A stretch of DNA of 43,286 nt from Spirochaetia bacterium (lineage in GTDB: Bacteria > Spirochaetota > Spirochaetia > Treponematales > Breznakiellaceae), in contig BNUX01000016.1 of assembly GCA_025997675.1 (NCBI GenBank), positions 1-43,286 on the forward strand, written 5' to 3'. How positions within the stretch are numbered: the first letter of the stretch is position 1; each line of letters starts with the position of its first letter. Below are positions 31,783 to 43,249 of the stretch, in pieces. Made by a program: the position numbers and the translations under genes. The notes under the pieces were generated by a model. It was not told the DNA's origin and searched no databases. It saw only the letters and a list, made by a program, of their open reading frames with translations.

Positions 31783-33081
31783 CTATTCTATACCTAATTC
31801 ATCAAAAAGTTTCTTGTAGGTAACATAATGTTCGGACTGGGCAAACTCTTCGATCTTCTCTTCAGGAAGGGATTCCAGGAGTTTATCCATATATTCAAGT
31901 ACCTGTATCAGTTCGTTCCTAAACCCCGAGGGGATTTCCGTACCGGCCTCCGGTTTTGACGGGGCTTCTTCAGGGATATCCACGGGCAAATCGTCCAAGC
32001 TTATGTCGGGAAGCGAGCCAAGGTCGATGTTCAGATCCTCAATGTTGGATGTATCTTCGGTATCATCTTTTGCAGGGGCCTCTTCAGGGATATCCACGGG
32101 CAAATCGTCCAAGCTTATGTCGGAAAGCAAACCAAGGTCGATGTTCAGATCCTCAAGGTCGGCAGTATCTTCGGTATCTTCTTCTTCTTCGGCAGGTAAA
32201 TCCAGCGGAGGAAAGTCAAAGTCGATATTTTGCTCACCTTCAAGGGGCTCGACGGCTTCAATGGTCGAAAGGTCGATGGATTCACCCCCGCCGGCAAGTT
32301 CGTCAAAGGAAACTTCCTCAAAAAGGCTTTCGTCTTGGGGAACCGTATCCGGGAAAGGTTCCGCCATCAGGTCAATCGGCTCCTCTACCAGGGGGTCTTC
32401 ATCCAGGTAGCTTGTATCCGGAGGGGCGGCGGTCATGGGCTCCACGCCGTTTTCCCTGAGGGCCTTTAAATCCTCGGTGTCCTTGGCTTCAAAATCGGCG
32501 AGGGCATCCGGCGTATCAAGGATATCCTCGAAATCGTCCCCCAGGTTTTCACCGGCATCCGCCCCGGTTTCCTCGGTAAAGTCGGCGGTATGGAGAATAT
32601 TGTTAAGCTCATCACCGGTTAAGGCGATTTTGTCATCATTATCCTCATCAAAAAAATCGTCCCCCTTCTCATTGGCGTTTCCAACCGGCTTTTCACTACG
32701 GATAACCGAAAGTTCACTTTTAAGATCCGACAGTTCACCCTTTATTGAGGCCAGTTCATCGGCGATTTTCATCAATAATTGGGTTGAAAGATCCGACGCG
32801 GGCAATCCCTCATCCTCTTCCTCATCCTCTTCCTCGGGGATTTGCATTTCCTCCCCCAGGGTTTCCAAATCATCATCAGAATAATCAAGGAGCTCGCTTA
32901 CCTCAAGGGATTGTTCCTCCAGATCCACGGACAGCTCCTCCAGATCCACATCATCCGCTTTCCGGGTTTCGACAAAATCCTCGGGCGAAACCTTTACCCA
33001 AACGCCGTACTCATCAAGCTCCTCTGAGGACCCGATTGAACTGCGATCATCGTATATTGAAGGATTCTTACTTATTGCCAT
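31783..33081 (-). CDS. Very acidic protein of unknown function, first gene of the DUF115 operon
   Basis: 432 residues, extremely rich in Asp and Glu, mostly low-complexity. Ordered parts are likely at residues about 105-135 (a coiled-coil-like LLMKIADELASIKGELSDLK) and the last 60 residues (LIQVLEYMDKLLESLPEEKI and a SEHYVTYKKLFDELG tail). A 38-residue block with DLNIDLG and SLDDLPVDIPEEAP occurs twice in tandem near residues 310-385. No signal peptide. GGGAG precedes the ATG, and a TATAAT is seen on the minus strand at 33129-33124. I do not recognise a named family; such tails occur in treponemal hypothetical proteins. Confidence 0.8.
   Translation of the reverse strand: MAISKNPSIYDDRSSIGSSEELDEYGVWVKVSPEDFVETRKADDVDLEELSVDLEEQSLEVSELLDYSDDDLETLGEEMQIPEEEDEEEDEGLPASDLSTQLLMKIADELASIKGELSDLKSELSVIRSEKPVGNANEKGDDFFDEDNDDKIALTGDELNNILHTADFTEETGADAGENLGDDFEDILDTPDALADFEAKDTEDLKALRENGVEPMTAAPPDTSYLDEDPLVEEPIDLMAEPFPDTVPQDESLFEEVSFDELAGGGESIDLSTIEAVEPLEGEQNIDFDFPPLDLPAEEEEDTEDTADLEDLNIDLGLLSDISLDDLPVDIPEEAPAKDDTEDTSNIEDLNIDLGSLPDISLDDLPVDIPEEAPSKPEAGTEIPSGFRNELIQVLEYMDKLLESLPEEKIEEFAQSEHYVTYKKLFDELGIE
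31967..32156 (-). repeat. 114-bp in-frame tandem duplication inside the acidic-protein gene
   Basis: Blocks at about 31967-32042 and 32081-32156 are nearly identical (for instance CGTCCAAGCTTATGTCGG in both) at a 114-nt offset, giving the 38-residue protein repeat. Confidence 0.85.
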
Positions 33082-33215
33082 GGTCCGCTCCCGCTAACTA
33101 ACGTCTATCATTCATTATCGTCAATTATACCCGATATATTGAGCTTACCGGTGGTTTTTTCTATTGTCAATGGAGCAATCAGCCCTATGGTACATTTTTC
33201 CGGTCGAGGAGCCTC

Positions 33216-33397
33216 GTTCCGTATGATAGGGACGGCGTTCCGTATGATAGGGATGGCGTTCCGTAGGATAGGGATGGCGTTCCGTATGATAGGGATGGCG
33301 TTCCGTATGATAGGAAAGCGCGTTCCGTATGATAGGGACGACGTTCCGTATGATAGGGATGACGTTCCGTATGATAGGGATGACGTTCCGTAGGAGC
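33216..33397. repeat. 21-bp-period tandem repeat array 3
   Basis: Eight units starting at 33216, 33237, 33258, 33279, 33300 (a 22-nt variant), 33322, 33343 and 33364, then a partial unit to about 33397. Each has a 13-nt near-palindrome (CCGTATGATAGGG, one mismatch) and an 8-nt spacer. Sequence unrelated to arrays 1 and 2 but with the same period and architecture. Located between the acidic-protein gene and the nitroreductase gene. ORFs on both strands through it are by-products. Confidence 0.92.
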
Positions 33398-33636
33398 GGA
33401 ATCGGCAAGAATTGTGGGTCCCTGCACCCGGGCCCATAGTCCGGCGGATGGAAAGTCCGGAGAACCTTCTAAAATTCCGTATAAAGCCCACTTGAATTTG
33501 AGCCATATTCAATATATACTATACAACCAAGTAGTATGCAAGAGGGACTATAGTTTTTCCCTAGGTCTACAGGGTGGTCCACCATGATAGCCCAACCACT
33601 ATGGACGGTGGAGGGTATTTTTAGTAACTTTATTAA
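33398..33636. other. Intergenic stretch, no gene seen
   Basis: Flank of array 3 and 3' side of the nitroreductase gene. Contains an imperfect CCACC...GGTGG inverted repeat at about 33580-33612 and a TATACT at about 33514. No gene that I can support. Confidence 0.5.
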
Positions 33637-34173
33637 TTACCATTTATTCTTGTGTACTATTTCTTCCATTGTTTTCCTTGGTCTTTGTTTTGGTTCTTCG
33701 TCAGCATATCCTATAGTTAGTATTCCTACAACATATTTATTATTTGGTATTCCCAATAATGTTTTCATTTCATTTTGTTTAAACCAGGCAACCCAACATG
33801 TTCCCAAACCCTGATTTACTGCCTCTAAAACTATATGCTCAATTGAAATTGTTGTATCTCTAATTATTTGTTTTAATTCAAAAATGCTTGATTCTTCGTC
33901 TAAAATTAAATTATCACTGTCTTTTATCCTTGAACAAATGTCTGCTATACACACAATTAATACGGGTGCCGTTTCCATCCATTTTTGATTATGTGATAAT
34001 TTTATAATTTCCTTTTGAATTTTAACATCATCAACAATTATAAAACGCCAAGGTTGAGTATTATCGCCAGAAGGAGCTAAAATGGCACTCTGCATCAATT
34101 TATTAATAAGATTATCATCGATCTTATTTGATTTGTATTTTCTAATGCTTCTTCTTTTTTCAATTATGTCCAT
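33637..34173 (-). CDS. Nitroreductase-family FMN protein
   Basis: 178 residues, typical length. N-terminal IIEKRRSIRKYKSNKI and SAILAPSGDNTQPWRFIIVDD are the FMN-binding signature; the C-terminal QGLGTCWVAWF and IPNNKYVVGILTIGYADEEP are also typical. Cytoplasmic, NAD(P)H-dependent, exact substrate unknown. Codons strongly favour A and T (AAT, AAA, ATA, TTT), unlike all other genes nearby, pointing to recent acquisition. It is bounded by array 3 on one side and uvrA on the other, without a shared operon. Confidence 0.9.
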   Translation of the reverse strand: MDIIEKRRSIRKYKSNKIDDNLINKLMQSAILAPSGDNTQPWRFIIVDDVKIQKEIIKLSHNQKWMETAPVLIVCIADICSRIKDSDNLILDEESSIFELKQIIRDTTISIEHIVLEAVNQGLGTCWVAWFKQNEMKTLLGIPNNKYVVGILTIGYADEEPKQRPRKTMEEIVHKNKW

Positions 34174-34257
34174 AATATATTCCCATTTACCATGATTTAT
34201 TAACTATGTCAAGTACGGGTCCATGTTCTGGAAAACGGCCATTGGGTATAACCCGTC

Positions 34258-34286
34258 TTGAAAATCCCCTCTATCCGGTATATCCT
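34258..34286 (+). promoter_or_regulatory. uvrA promoter, probably leaderless transcript
   Basis: TTGAAA (34258-34263), 17-nt spacer, TATCCT (34281-34286). The ATG at 34295 follows after 8 nt with no ribosome-binding site between, so the mRNA would start at or close to the start codon. I see no obvious LexA-type box. Confidence 0.7.
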
Positions 34287-34294
34287 TCCTCACA

Positions 34295-37174
34295 ATGGAC
34301 AAGCTTATCATAAAGGGCGCCCGGGAGCACAACCTGAAAAATATCGACCTGGAACTCCCCCGGGACAAGCTCATCGTCATCTCCGGGCTTTCCGGATCCG
34401 GCAAAAGTTCCCTGGCCTTTGACACCATCTTCGCCGAGGGCCAGCGGCGCTATGTGGAGAGCCTTTCCGCCTACGCCCGGCAGTTCCTGGGCCGCATGGA
34501 CAAGCCCGACCTGGACTATATTGAAGGCCTTTCCCCGGCCATTTCTATAGAACAAAAAACTACCCACCGTAACCCCCGGTCCACCGTGGGGACGGTTACC
34601 GAAATCTACGACTACTACCGCCTCCTCTACGCCCGTGTGGGGGTCCCCCATTGCCCCCAATGCGGCAGGGAAATCCGGGAACAGCCGGTGGACCAGATTA
34701 TCGACACGATCATGGGGATGGGGGAGGGGACCAAGGTCCAGCTTCTGGCGCCGGTGATCCGGGGGAAGAAGGGGGAGCATCAGAAGATCATTGAGGATGC
34801 CCGGAAGGCGGGGTTCGCCCGCGCCCGGATAGACGGGGTCCTGGTCAGCCTGGATGAAGATGCGTTCAAGGAGAACGGGGCGGTCAAGCTGGACAAACAG
34901 AAGAAGCACAGCATTGAGATAGTGGTGGACCGGCTGGTCATCGGAGCGGATATCCGCTCCCGGCTTGCTGAATCGGTGGAAGCCGCCCTCAATGCGGCGG
35001 ACGGGATCATGCTGGTGGCGGCCGGTGAGACGGAGCATTTTTTCAGCCAGAAGAACGCCTGCCCGGACTGCGGCGTCTCCATTCCGGAACTCCAGCCCCG
35101 GCTTTTCTCCTTTAACAACCCCTACGGCGCCTGCCCCAGCTGTTCCGGCCTGGGGGCCAAGCTGGAATTCGACCCCGACCTGGTGATCCCCAACCCCTCC
35201 CTATCCTTCAACGAAGGCGGTGTGGCCCCCTATAACCCGGACAGCGCCTGGCACCGCAGCCGCTTTGAAAGCCTGGCCAAGCACTACAAGTTCAGCCTGG
35301 ATACGCCCTTGAAGGACCTTCCCAAGAAGGTGCGGGACACCATCCTTTACGGCAGCAAGGATGAGATAAAGATAAAGTACGTCAACCGGGACAAGACCGG
35401 GAAGTTTGAGTACCAGTCCCGGTTCCCCGGGGTGCTGGCGGACCTGAAACGGCGCTACCTGGAAACCCAGTCGGACAACATGAAGGAATGGTTCGAGAAG
35501 TACATGAGCCAGAAGCCCTGCGAGGACTGCGGGGGCAAGCGGCTCAAGCCGGAAGCCCTGGGGGTGACGGTTGGGGGGAAGAACATCTGGGATATCACCA
35601 GCCTTTCGGTGATCGATACCCTCAAGTTTTTCGATTCCCTCAAGTTTACTAAGAACGAAAAGAAGATAGCCAACCAAATATTGAAGGAAATCAACGCCCG
35701 GCTGGGGTTCATGATGAACGTGGGGCTGGACTACCTGACCCTGGAACGGAAGGCCGGCACCCTCTCCGGCGGTGAGGCCCAACGGATACGGCTGGCCACC
35801 CAGATTGGCTCGAGCCTGGTGGGGGTCCTCTACATCCTGGACGAGCCCTCCATCGGCCTCCACCAGCGGGACAACCAGCGGCTCATCGACACCCTGCTCT
35901 ACCTCCGCAACCTGGGCAACACCCTCCTCGTGGTGGAGCACGACGAGCAGACCCTGCGGACCGCCGACTACCTGGTGGACCTGGGCCCCGGCGCGGGGGT
36001 TCACGGCGGCAGGGTTGTCGCCCAGGGTACGCCGGATGAGGTGATGGCGGAGGGGGAGAGCCTCACCGGGCAGTACCTGGCGGGGACCCTGACCATGGAT
36101 ATTCCCCAAAACCGGCGAACGGGGAACGGCAATTTCATATACTTGAAGGGGGTGCGGGAACATAACCTCAAAAACATCAACGTGAAGATACCCCTGGGGA
36201 TGTTTACCTGCATTACCGGGGTATCCGGGTCGGGAAAGTCCACCCTCGTGGGGGATGTGTTGTACCCTGCGCTGTTCAACCGGCTCTTCAGGGCGAATCA
36301 TCCCGAGGGGGAATACGATGCGATTGAGGGGTTGGAGTATATCGATAAGGTGATCGATATCGACCAGAGTCCTATCGGCCGTACCCCCCGGTCCAACCCG
36401 GCAACCTATGTGGGGGTGTTTGGCGCGATCCGGGACCTCTTCGCCGGCCTCCCGGAGGCTAAGATGCGGGGCTATAAGCCGGGGCGTTTCTCCTTCAATG
36501 TCCGGGGGGGGCGCTGCGAAAACTGTTCCGGGGACGGGACCATCCGCATCGAGATGAACTTTCTCCCGGACGTATACGTTACCTGCGATGTCTGCCACGG
36601 CCAGCGGTTTAACAAGGAAACCCTGGAAATCCGCTTCAAGGGAAAGAACATCGCCGATGTGTTGGATATGACCATTGAGGAGGCGGCGGAGTTTTTCCGT
36701 GCCATGCCCCAAATCTCCCATAAAATGGAAACCCTCCTTTCGGTGGGCCTGGGCTACGTCAAGCTGGGCCAGTCCGCCCTCACCCTGTCCGGCGGGGAGG
36801 CTCAACGGGTAAAGCTGGCCCTGGAACTATCCAAGCGCTCCACCGGCAAGACCCTTTATATCCTGGACGAGCCCACCACCGGGCTCCACTTCGCCGACGT
36901 GAAGCAGCTTATGGCCGTGATCCGGTGCCTTTCGGATCAGGGGAACACGGTGGTGATGATCGAGCATAACCTGGACGTGCTGCTCCAGGCGGATCACCTT
37001 ATCGACCTGGGACCCGAGGGGGGAGACCGGGGAGGGGAACTGGTGATCACCGGCACGCCGGAGGAGCTTGCGGCTGAGCCGCACTCCTATACGGGGATGT
37101 ATATCAAGGAACTTTTTGAACGGCGCTCCCGGCGTCGTACTAAGGGCGAAAAAGCACCGCCCCGGCGGACATGA
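34295..37174 (+). CDS. uvrA: Excinuclease ABC subunit A
   Basis: 959 residues, standard length. Walker A 1 GLSGSGKSS near residues 30-39, the first zinc finger begins CPQC near 120, [20 protein letters not shown] signature, [12 protein letters not shown], then Walker A 2 GVSGSGKST, second zinc finger CENCSGDG...[22 protein letters not shown] and [10 protein letters not shown]. Damage recognition subunit of nucleotide excision repair. The stop overlaps the lptD start by 4 nt, an order known from other treponemes (uvrA followed by the LptD homologue). Confidence 0.97.
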   Translation: MDKLIIKGAREHNLKNIDLELPRDKLIVISGLSGSGKSSLAFDTIFAEGQRRYVESLSAYARQFLGRMDKPDLDYIEGLSPAISIEQKTTHRNPRSTVGTVTEIYDYYRLLYARVGVPHCPQCGREIREQPVDQIIDTIMGMGEGTKVQLLAPVIRGKKGEHQKIIEDARKAGFARARIDGVLVSLDEDAFKENGAVKLDKQKKHSIEIVVDRLVIGADIRSRLAESVEAALNAADGIMLVAAGETEHFFSQKNACPDCGVSIPELQPRLFSFNNPYGACPSCSGLGAKLEFDPDLVIPNPSLSFNEGGVAPYNPDSAWHRSRFESLAKHYKFSLDTPLKDLPKKVRDTILYGSKDEIKIKYVNRDKTGKFEYQSRFPGVLADLKRRYLETQSDNMKEWFEKYMSQKPCEDCGGKRLKPEALGVTVGGKNIWDITSLSVIDTLKFFDSLKFTKNEKKIANQILKEINARLGFMMNVGLDYLTLERKAGTLSGGEAQRIRLATQIGSSLVGVLYILDEPSIGLHQRDNQRLIDTLLYLRNLGNTLLVVEHDEQTLRTADYLVDLGPGAGVHGGRVVAQGTPDEVMAEGESLTGQYLAGTLTMDIPQNRRTGNGNFIYLKGVREHNLKNINVKIPLGMFTCITGVSGSGKSTLVGDVLYPALFNRLFRANHPEGEYDAIEGLEYIDKVIDIDQSPIGRTPRSNPATYVGVFGAIRDLFAGLPEAKMRGYKPGRFSFNVRGGRCENCSGDGTIRIEMNFLPDVYVTCDVCHGQRFNKETLEIRFKGKNIADVLDMTIEEAAEFFRAMPQISHKMETLLSVGLGYVKLGQSALTLSGGEAQRVKLALELSKRSTGKTLYILDEPTTGLHFADVKQLMAVIRCLSDQGNTVVMIEHNLDVLLQADHLIDLGPEGGDRGGELVITGTPEELAAEPHSYTGMYIKELFERRSRRRTKGEKAPPRRT

Positions 37175-40100
37175 ACAGCGCCCTTTCCCGGTTTGCAAAA
37201 ATAACCCTTTTTGCCGGCATCCTGTTTCTTTCTCTGGGTCCGAATCTCCGGGCCCGGGGGCAGCCCGACCGGGGCGGGGGGAGGCAGGCCGCCCCCACCG
37301 AGGCCCCACGGGAGGAGGCTTCCCCGGAAACCCCGGCGGCTTCTCCGGAAGATGCCGGGGCGGAAGCCCCCCCTGAAATGACTGAGGAAGAGCTGGCCGC
37401 CGCCGCCGCCCTTGCCGCCATCGCCGAGAGGAATGCGGAGATCCTGGAACTGGACATAAAAACCTCCACCCTGTCGGAACTGGCCGCATGGTGCCGGAGC
37501 CTGGGCTTGAGTGAAGGGGGTGACCGGACGGCCCTGGGTAACCGGCTTCGGAGTTATTTCAAGCTTGCCGAGGTCTATGCGGCGGAAGGGGCAGCGACCG
37601 TACCAATTGAAGGGGCGCCAATACCCAAGGTTATAACCATTGAGTCCGCCAGGAGTACCGAATACTTTACCATTGATGCGGTGGACGAAGATTACGCCCG
37701 TCTCCGGGGTGATGTACGGGTCACCCTGAAGGACGGCGATTCGATCCACCGGATTACGGCATGGGAAATCCTCTATAACCGGACCCGGAACCTTATGTCT
37801 GCCACTGGAGGGGTGGAGTATGTCAAAGAATCCGAGGATAGCATCGAAACCTTCCGGGGGGAATCCATCACCGTGGACCTGGATAACTGGTCCAGTATTT
37901 TTATGGGCGGTGTTTCAGAACGATCCCTGAAGGCGGCGGAGGGGGAGGCGGCGAAGGAGGAGGAGGGAACCACCTACCGCTTTGCGGGGACCGTCATCTC
38001 CCGCAGCGACGAGGAGGCCACGGTGCTTACCCATGCGGAAATAAGCAACGGTAGTAACCCTGAAGCCCTCTGGTCCCTTGCGGCGTCTAAAATTTGGCTC
38101 CTGCCGGGTGCCGACTTTGCCCTCCTCAACGGCGTTCTTAAAGTCGGGGAAATACCGGTACTATACATACCTGTTTTCTTTTTCCCCGGCGACGAAATTA
38201 TCTTCCATCCCGTTCTGGGGTATCGCTCCCGGGAAGGGAGTTTTCTTCAGACCACCACCTATATTTTAGGACGGCCCAAGGCAAAATCCTCCACTGAACG
38301 GAGTTCTCTCAGCAGCATATTGGGCAATTCCCCTGATATGGAAAAGGTCCGGCACGGAATATTCCTCCGAAGCACCGGAAAAAAATCCCGGGACCCCAAT
38401 GACATCCGGCTTTCCGTCCTTTTGGATGCCTATACCAATCTGGGCGCCTACGTGGGAACCGAACTTGCGCTTCCCGAAAAGGGTGTTTTTAAGGAGTACA
38501 ACCTTTCCCTGGGGGCCGGTTTCACCCGGGATATCATGCAGATACCGGAGAATAATACCTTCTATACCCCCTTCGCTACCTTCGACGGGACCAGCAACTG
38601 GAATTGGTCCCGGCTTTTTACTGCGGATGTGCCCTTCCGGTTCAGAATGACCAATGCCGGCGCCTTGGGGGGAACCTACGGGTCCTTTTCCTGGAGCCTT
38701 CCCTTCTATTCCGACCCCTATGTGGATAGGGATTTTCTGGACCGCAGCGAAGAGATGGACTATATAAAAATGTTAAAACAGGGCGGTAATACCCCGGAGG
38801 AAGAGGAGGATGCGCTTACAAAAAACACCATAGGTTCCTACGAATGGCGTCTGAGCGGTTCCTCCAGCCTTTCACCGTCCATATTGTCCCCCTATATCTC
38901 AAACTTTTCCATTTCGAACATCACCAGTTTTGTTACCTTCAATTACCGTACGTCCACCGCGTTTAGCAAGTACGCGACCGAGCTTAGGGATGAGCTCAAT
39001 TATTATTATCCGGCTGACAAGAAGCAGACGGAGCTGAATATTATCTCCCCGAGGAGGGAATTCTTTTATCCCGAGAAATTTACTATCTATTCCATAAGCA
39101 CCAGTATTACCGGTACCCCCCTGACCATAGGCGGCAGCCGGTCTCCCAAAGCAAAAACCCCCGGCTCTGAGACGGATCCCGGGGATGAAGATCCCTTCAA
39201 GGGGCTTGGGGTACCCAATTCACCCTGGGAAGTGGCAAGGGATGAAGATGCGAACAGCGGAATGGAGGAACGCCTCAGATTAACTCCTCCGGGCCTTTCC
39301 CACCGGTTTGATCTTCCCTTGACGGGTCCCCGGTTTTCCATTGACTATCAGCTTACCCCCACCAGCGCCACGGAACTTCAATTCCCATCTTCCCCGAAAA
39401 ATTGGCCCGAGTCTGAGGATATCGACTGGAAAACCGCGTCTTCCATATTGACCAACATCAGGACCGACGGCAGCACCACCTTTACCCTGGCGGATATGAA
39501 TTCCTTCATAACCGAAGCCTTCACGTTTTCCGCTTCCACTGAATGGCAGGGGTATGGCTACATCAACGAAGAAGCGGAGGAGTACCGTTCCAGGCGTGAG
39601 CGAAACGAAGCCCAAATTCGGGCTAGGGAACAAACCTCTTTTACCACCTCCTGGGAAACCACCACAACCCTCAAGCCTTTTTACCGGAGTTTCGTTTGGA
39701 GCAATACAAACTTCCAATATAATATTAAGGGGCTTATTGCAAAGTCCAAATTCGAGAGAAACACAAATCCGGATGGGACGCCCCTCTCTTATCCCGATCC
39801 GGATAAGACCTATTGGGATATACTCTACGGAAAATGGGATAAGAAGAACCTGGACAGCCATAGGGCGCAGGCAAATCTCCAGGCATTGGTGCTGAATAAG
39901 AACCAGAATCTGTCAATTGCCGTGGATATACCCCCGGAGGACAGCGCCTTTATCGGGGATGCCACCATGCGGGTCTGGAAAAGCGAAACCACCTTCAACA
40001 CGAAGATCCGAGGAAGGACGATAGTGGATAAAAAGACCCGGGCGGACAAAGAACGATCTGTCGCCATCGCCGCCGGCAAGGACCCCGGACCCTATAAAGA

Positions 40101-40962
40101 ATATAAGTATGATCAAGAAGAGGAAGACAACAAAACCTATGATTTCCAGGCTCTCTTTGATGACCCCTTCTACGAGCCCCTGCGGTTTACCGAAACCCTG
40201 CGGTTTACTGATTCCCTTTCCCTTTCCCAAAGTGTGGTCTACGATCCGGAGGAAGAGGAGTTTCAAAGCACGACGTCCAGTCTGTCCGCATACGGGTTTA
40301 CCGCCTCCTTTACCGCAACCTATTCGACCACCGATTCCCTTGAAGACACCGATCCCACCGCGGATGGTGAAAAGTGGGAATGGAAAACCTCCCCGGGTTC
40401 TTCCTTTAGCCCCCGGGAATTCAAGCTGGGGTATAACCATACCTTTAAAAAAGCCGAGCTGTGGAAAAAGCGGCTTTCCTTTTCAATAGGCCTCAATACG
40501 GCCCTTGCTTTTGATTTACAACGGTTTACCAATTCCAATTTCAGTTTTGGTATGAATTTTACCCTTGGGATTACCAAATTCCTGGATATTTCCCTGGGAG
40601 CCTCCTCGGCTAATGGGTCAATATACCGGTATTTCCTGGATACCGCTCTTTTTGATATACCCGAGGGTCTTCCCGTGATAGGGGAAACGAATTTATTCAC
40701 GGATCTTTTGAATTCCTTCAGGTTTGACGATGATAATCTCCGAAGACAGTCGGGGTTTAAGTTAAAAACCTTTAATTTATCCCTCCTGCACCACCTGGGG
40801 GACTGGAACGCCAAACTGGATATGACCCTGGCCCCTTATCTGCCCACCGATAGCAGGGAGTATAAATTCAACACCGAATTGTCCTTTATTGTGCAATGGA
40901 TTCCCATCAGTGAAATCAAGTCCGAAATTACTTATAATAAGGAGAAATTTGTATATAAATAG
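37171..40962 (+). CDS. lptD: LptD-like outer-membrane protein with SAP-like N-terminal segment
   Basis: 1263 residues, large for LptD (about 780 in E. coli). Signal peptide at 1-29, then a Pro/Glu-rich linker to about 75, a helix-extension-helix resembling a SAP motif at about 97-131 ([20 protein letters not shown], then a helix), an OstA-like beta-taco region at about 155-330 ([16 protein letters not shown], and [20 protein letters not shown] resembling LptD), and a long C-terminal barrel with alternating aromatic strands ending in a Tyr-Lys. ATG at 37171 overlaps the uvrA stop by 4 nt. Expected to assemble an amphiphile in the outer membrane. Treponemes often lack classical LPS, so the cargo is uncertain. 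Confidence 0.82.
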   Translation: MNSALSRFAKITLFAGILFLSLGPNLRARGQPDRGGGRQAAPTEAPREEASPETPAASPEDAGAEAPPEMTEEELAAAAALAAIAERNAEILELDIKTSTLSELAAWCRSLGLSEGGDRTALGNRLRSYFKLAEVYAAEGAATVPIEGAPIPKVITIESARSTEYFTIDAVDEDYARLRGDVRVTLKDGDSIHRITAWEILYNRTRNLMSATGGVEYVKESEDSIETFRGESITVDLDNWSSIFMGGVSERSLKAAEGEAAKEEEGTTYRFAGTVISRSDEEATVLTHAEISNGSNPEALWSLAASKIWLLPGADFALLNGVLKVGEIPVLYIPVFFFPGDEIIFHPVLGYRSREGSFLQTTTYILGRPKAKSSTERSSLSSILGNSPDMEKVRHGIFLRSTGKKSRDPNDIRLSVLLDAYTNLGAYVGTELALPEKGVFKEYNLSLGAGFTRDIMQIPENNTFYTPFATFDGTSNWNWSRLFTADVPFRFRMTNAGALGGTYGSFSWSLPFYSDPYVDRDFLDRSEEMDYIKMLKQGGNTPEEEEDALTKNTIGSYEWRLSGSSSLSPSILSPYISNFSISNITSFVTFNYRTSTAFSKYATELRDELNYYYPADKKQTELNIISPRREFFYPEKFTIYSISTSITGTPLTIGGSRSPKAKTPGSETDPGDEDPFKGLGVPNSPWEVARDEDANSGMEERLRLTPPGLSHRFDLPLTGPRFSIDYQLTPTSATELQFPSSPKNWPESEDIDWKTASSILTNIRTDGSTTFTLADMNSFITEAFTFSASTEWQGYGYINEEAEEYRSRRERNEAQIRAREQTSFTTSWETTTTLKPFYRSFVWSNTNFQYNIKGLIAKSKFERNTNPDGTPLSYPDPDKTYWDILYGKWDKKNLDSHRAQANLQALVLNKNQNLSIAVDIPPEDSAFIGDATMRVWKSETTFNTKIRGRTIVDKKTRADKERSVAIAAGKDPGPYKEYKYDQEEEDNKTYDFQALFDDPFYEPLRFTETLRFTDSLSLSQSVVYDPEEEEFQSTTSSLSAYGFTASFTATYSTTDSLEDTDPTADGEKWEWKTSPGSSFSPREFKLGYNHTFKKAELWKKRLSFSIGLNTALAFDLQRFTNSNFSFGMNFTLGITKFLDISLGASSANGSIYRYFLDTALFDIPEGLPVIGETNLFTDLLNSFRFDDDNLRRQSGFKLKTFNLSLLHHLGDWNAKLDMTLAPYLPTDSREYKFNTELSFIVQWIPISEIKSEITYNKEKFVYK

Positions 40963-40964
40963 GC

Positions 40965-40993
40965 TTGACAAAAACAATTCCAGGGAGTATCCT
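40965..40993 (+). promoter_or_regulatory. rho promoter
   Basis: TTGACA (40965-40970), 17-nt spacer, TATCCT (40988-40993), just after the lptD stop. The leader to the rho start at 41136 is about 135 nt and has no ORF or obvious terminator. In other bacteria rho leaders are sites of autoregulation. Confidence 0.8.
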
Positions 40994-41135
40994 AGGATAA
41001 ATAATACGTATTGTAATCCATTCAAAGAATTAATCACAGGAAATGGGTGCGTTTGAAAGCGTGTAAGAGTATATTTTCCCATCAAATTATTTCCCTTCTG
41101 TCAAGGACGTGAAGGGATAAAAACGGAGTTTTTCC

Positions 41136-43016
41136 ATGGCAATGGTACGCAGGGGCCGTCCTCCCAAAACGGCGGAACAAGATGAGCTACAAGGTTTGAA
41201 TAACGATGAAGTAACCCAGGCGGCGCCTTCCGGGGATGACGGTGATGTTCAAGCCCCTGAACCGGGAGATATGGCCCAGAACCCCGGTGAAGACGGGGAA
41301 GAAGACCGGTCCGGCGGTAAAACTATCGTGGTCCGTGCCCAGGGGCGGCAACCCCCCCCCGGAAACGGCCAATCCGCCACGCGATTAGCCGCACTGAATA
41401 AATACATGGATAACCTCTCCGCCGCCGCCGAAAGCGGAATCTCCGCCCCAGGGGGGAATAGCGGGAATAACTGGAATGAACCCCATCGGGGGGGAACTCC
41501 CGGGCAGGGTAAGTTCCGGGGACGCCGCCCATCCGACCGGTCCCGTGCGGACCTTTCCCCGTCGAATTACAGTAATTCCGGGGCAGGGCCCGGAGGTGGC
41601 TACCCGGGCGGGGGCTTTCAGCCGCCGACCCTGACCCCCTCCCCGGATGGCCTCCCCCTGTCGGCCATCCCCAAGCTGCCCTCCATGCCGGACATCTACG
41701 GCAAACCGGAGCCCCGGCTGGACCAGGACAACGGCAAACCCCGGCTGAGTATTAACGAACTCACCCGACTCAACATGGTGGACCTCCGCTCCCTGGCGAC
41801 CGGCTACAATGTCTCCCACGAAGACCTGGTGACCCTGAAAAAACAGGAAGTTATCTTCATTATCCTCAAGGCCCATACCGAGCGGGGGGGCATCATCTAC
41901 GCCTACGGCTCCCTGGAAACACTCCCCGACGGCTACGGCTTTCTCCGCAGTCCCCAAAACTCCTACCTCCCCGGCCCGGATGATATCTATATCAGTCCCA
42001 GCCAGATCCGGCTCTTTGCCCTGAAAACCGGGGATACGGTCTACGGCCAGATCCGCAGCCCCAAGGAGGGTGAACGGTTCTTTGCCATGCTCCGGGTGGA
42101 AACCGTGAACTATGACGACCCCACGGTGGCCCAGAACCGCATCCCCTTCGACAACCTGACCCCCCTGTACCCCAACAAGATCCTGGACCTGGAAACCACC
42201 ACCGAAGGGATATCCGAGCGGGTCATCAACCTCTTCTGCCCCATCGGCAAGGGCCAACGGGCCCTCATCGTGGCCCCCCCCCGGACCGGGAAGACCATCA
42301 TGATGCAGAAGATAGCCAACGCCATCACCCGGAACCACCCCGAGGTCTACCTTATCGTGCTCCTCATCGACGAGCGCCCGGAGGAAGTGACCGACATGGA
42401 ACGTACCGTCCGGGCGGAGGTTATCTCCTCCACCTTCGACGAACAGGCCACCCGCCATGTCCAGGTCACGGAAATGGTCCTGGAAAAAGCCAAACGCCTG
42501 GTGGAACATAAAAAGGACGTGGTGATCCTCCTGGACTCCATCACCCGGCTGGCCCGGGCTTATAACCAGACCGTGCCCATGTCGGGGAAGATCCTCTCCG
42601 GCGGTGTGGATTCCAACGCCCTCCACAAGCCCAAGCGCTTCTTCGGGGCAGCCCGGAACATCGAGGAGGGGGGGAGCCTGACCATCATCTCCACCGCCCT
42701 TATCGAGACCGGCAGCCGCATGGACGAGGTTATCTTTGAAGAGTTCAAGGGTACGGGCAACCTGGAAATCAACCTGGACCGCCGCATCAGTGACCGCAGG
42801 CTCTTCCCGGCAATCAACATCAAGAAATCCGGCACCCGGAAGGAGGAACTGCTCCTCAAGGAAGACCAACTCCAGAAGATTTGGGTACTCCGGAAGGTTA
42901 TCAACCCCATGGACGATATCGAAATCATGGATATGCTGGTTGACAGAATGAAGAAAAGCAAGAATAATGAGGCATTCCTCCGATCGATGAACACCGGTTC
43001 GGCGGCTATGGATTAA
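41136..43016 (+). CDS. rho: Transcription termination factor Rho with long N-terminal insertion
   Basis: 626 residues versus about 420 in E. coli. The first 200 residues are low-complexity, rich in Gly, Pro, Asn and Arg (RGG-like patches). Rho_N follows at about 203-245 ([20 protein letters not shown]), the cold-shock-like RNA-binding domain at about 250-330 (GYGFLRSP), and the RecA-like ATPase domain with Walker A APPRTGKT near 380 and [15 protein letters not shown]. The Q-loop and R-loop parts SGGVDSNAL and [20 protein letters not shown] are intact. Such insertions are known from several phyla and can modulate RNA binding or phase separation. rpmE follows at 43039. Confidence 0.96.
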   Translation: MAMVRRGRPPKTAEQDELQGLNNDEVTQAAPSGDDGDVQAPEPGDMAQNPGEDGEEDRSGGKTIVVRAQGRQPPPGNGQSATRLAALNKYMDNLSAAAESGISAPGGNSGNNWNEPHRGGTPGQGKFRGRRPSDRSRADLSPSNYSNSGAGPGGGYPGGGFQPPTLTPSPDGLPLSAIPKLPSMPDIYGKPEPRLDQDNGKPRLSINELTRLNMVDLRSLATGYNVSHEDLVTLKKQEVIFIILKAHTERGGIIYAYGSLETLPDGYGFLRSPQNSYLPGPDDIYISPSQIRLFALKTGDTVYGQIRSPKEGERFFAMLRVETVNYDDPTVAQNRIPFDNLTPLYPNKILDLETTTEGISERVINLFCPIGKGQRALIVAPPRTGKTIMMQKIANAITRNHPEVYLIVLLIDERPEEVTDMERTVRAEVISSTFDEQATRHVQVTEMVLEKAKRLVEHKKDVVILLDSITRLARAYNQTVPMSGKILSGGVDSNALHKPKRFFGAARNIEEGGSLTIISTALIETGSRMDEVIFEEFKGTGNLEINLDRRISDRRLFPAINIKKSGTRKEELLLKEDQLQKIWVLRKVINPMDDIEIMDMLVDRMKKSKNNEAFLRSMNTGSAAMD

Positions 43017-43038
43017 GTATGATTATGGAGTTATATAG

Positions 43039-43242
43039 ATGAAAGACGGTATCCATCCCAAGTACGATCTGACCAAAATCACCTGTGCCTGCGGGAACGT
43101 AATTGAAACCCGTTCCACCGCAAAGGACATCAAGGTTGAAATCTGTTCTTCCTGCCACCCCTTCTTTACGGGTAAGCAGAAGCTGGTAGACACCGCCGGC
43201 CGTATCGAACGGTTCCGCCGGAAGTACAACATCAAAGAGTAG
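43039..43242 (+). CDS. rpmE: 50S ribosomal protein L31, zinc-binding type
   Basis: 67 residues. The four zinc ligands C16, C18, C37 and C40 (TCACGN and ICSSCHPF) put it in the C+ type A class. ATGGAG precedes the ATG. Follows rho after 22 nt and is probably cotranscribed. Complete at both ends. Confidence 0.96.
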   Translation: MKDGIHPKYDLTKITCACGNVIETRSTAKDIKVEICSSCHPFFTGKQKLVDTAGRIERFRRKYNIKE

Positions 43243-43249
43243 GCCCCGC

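Noticed and set aside
33108..33512. Repeat-rich ORFs on both strands of array 3
   Set aside because: Same by-product of the 21-nt period; several frames are open at once.
35201..36805. 534-codon ORF antisense to uvrA
   Set aside because: Composition-driven shadow of a GC-rich gene; the sense strand carries all UvrA motifs.
41385..42869. 494-codon ORF antisense to rho
   Set aside because: Shadow frame; Gly/Val/Asp-rich without recognisable motifs, opposite a complete Rho.
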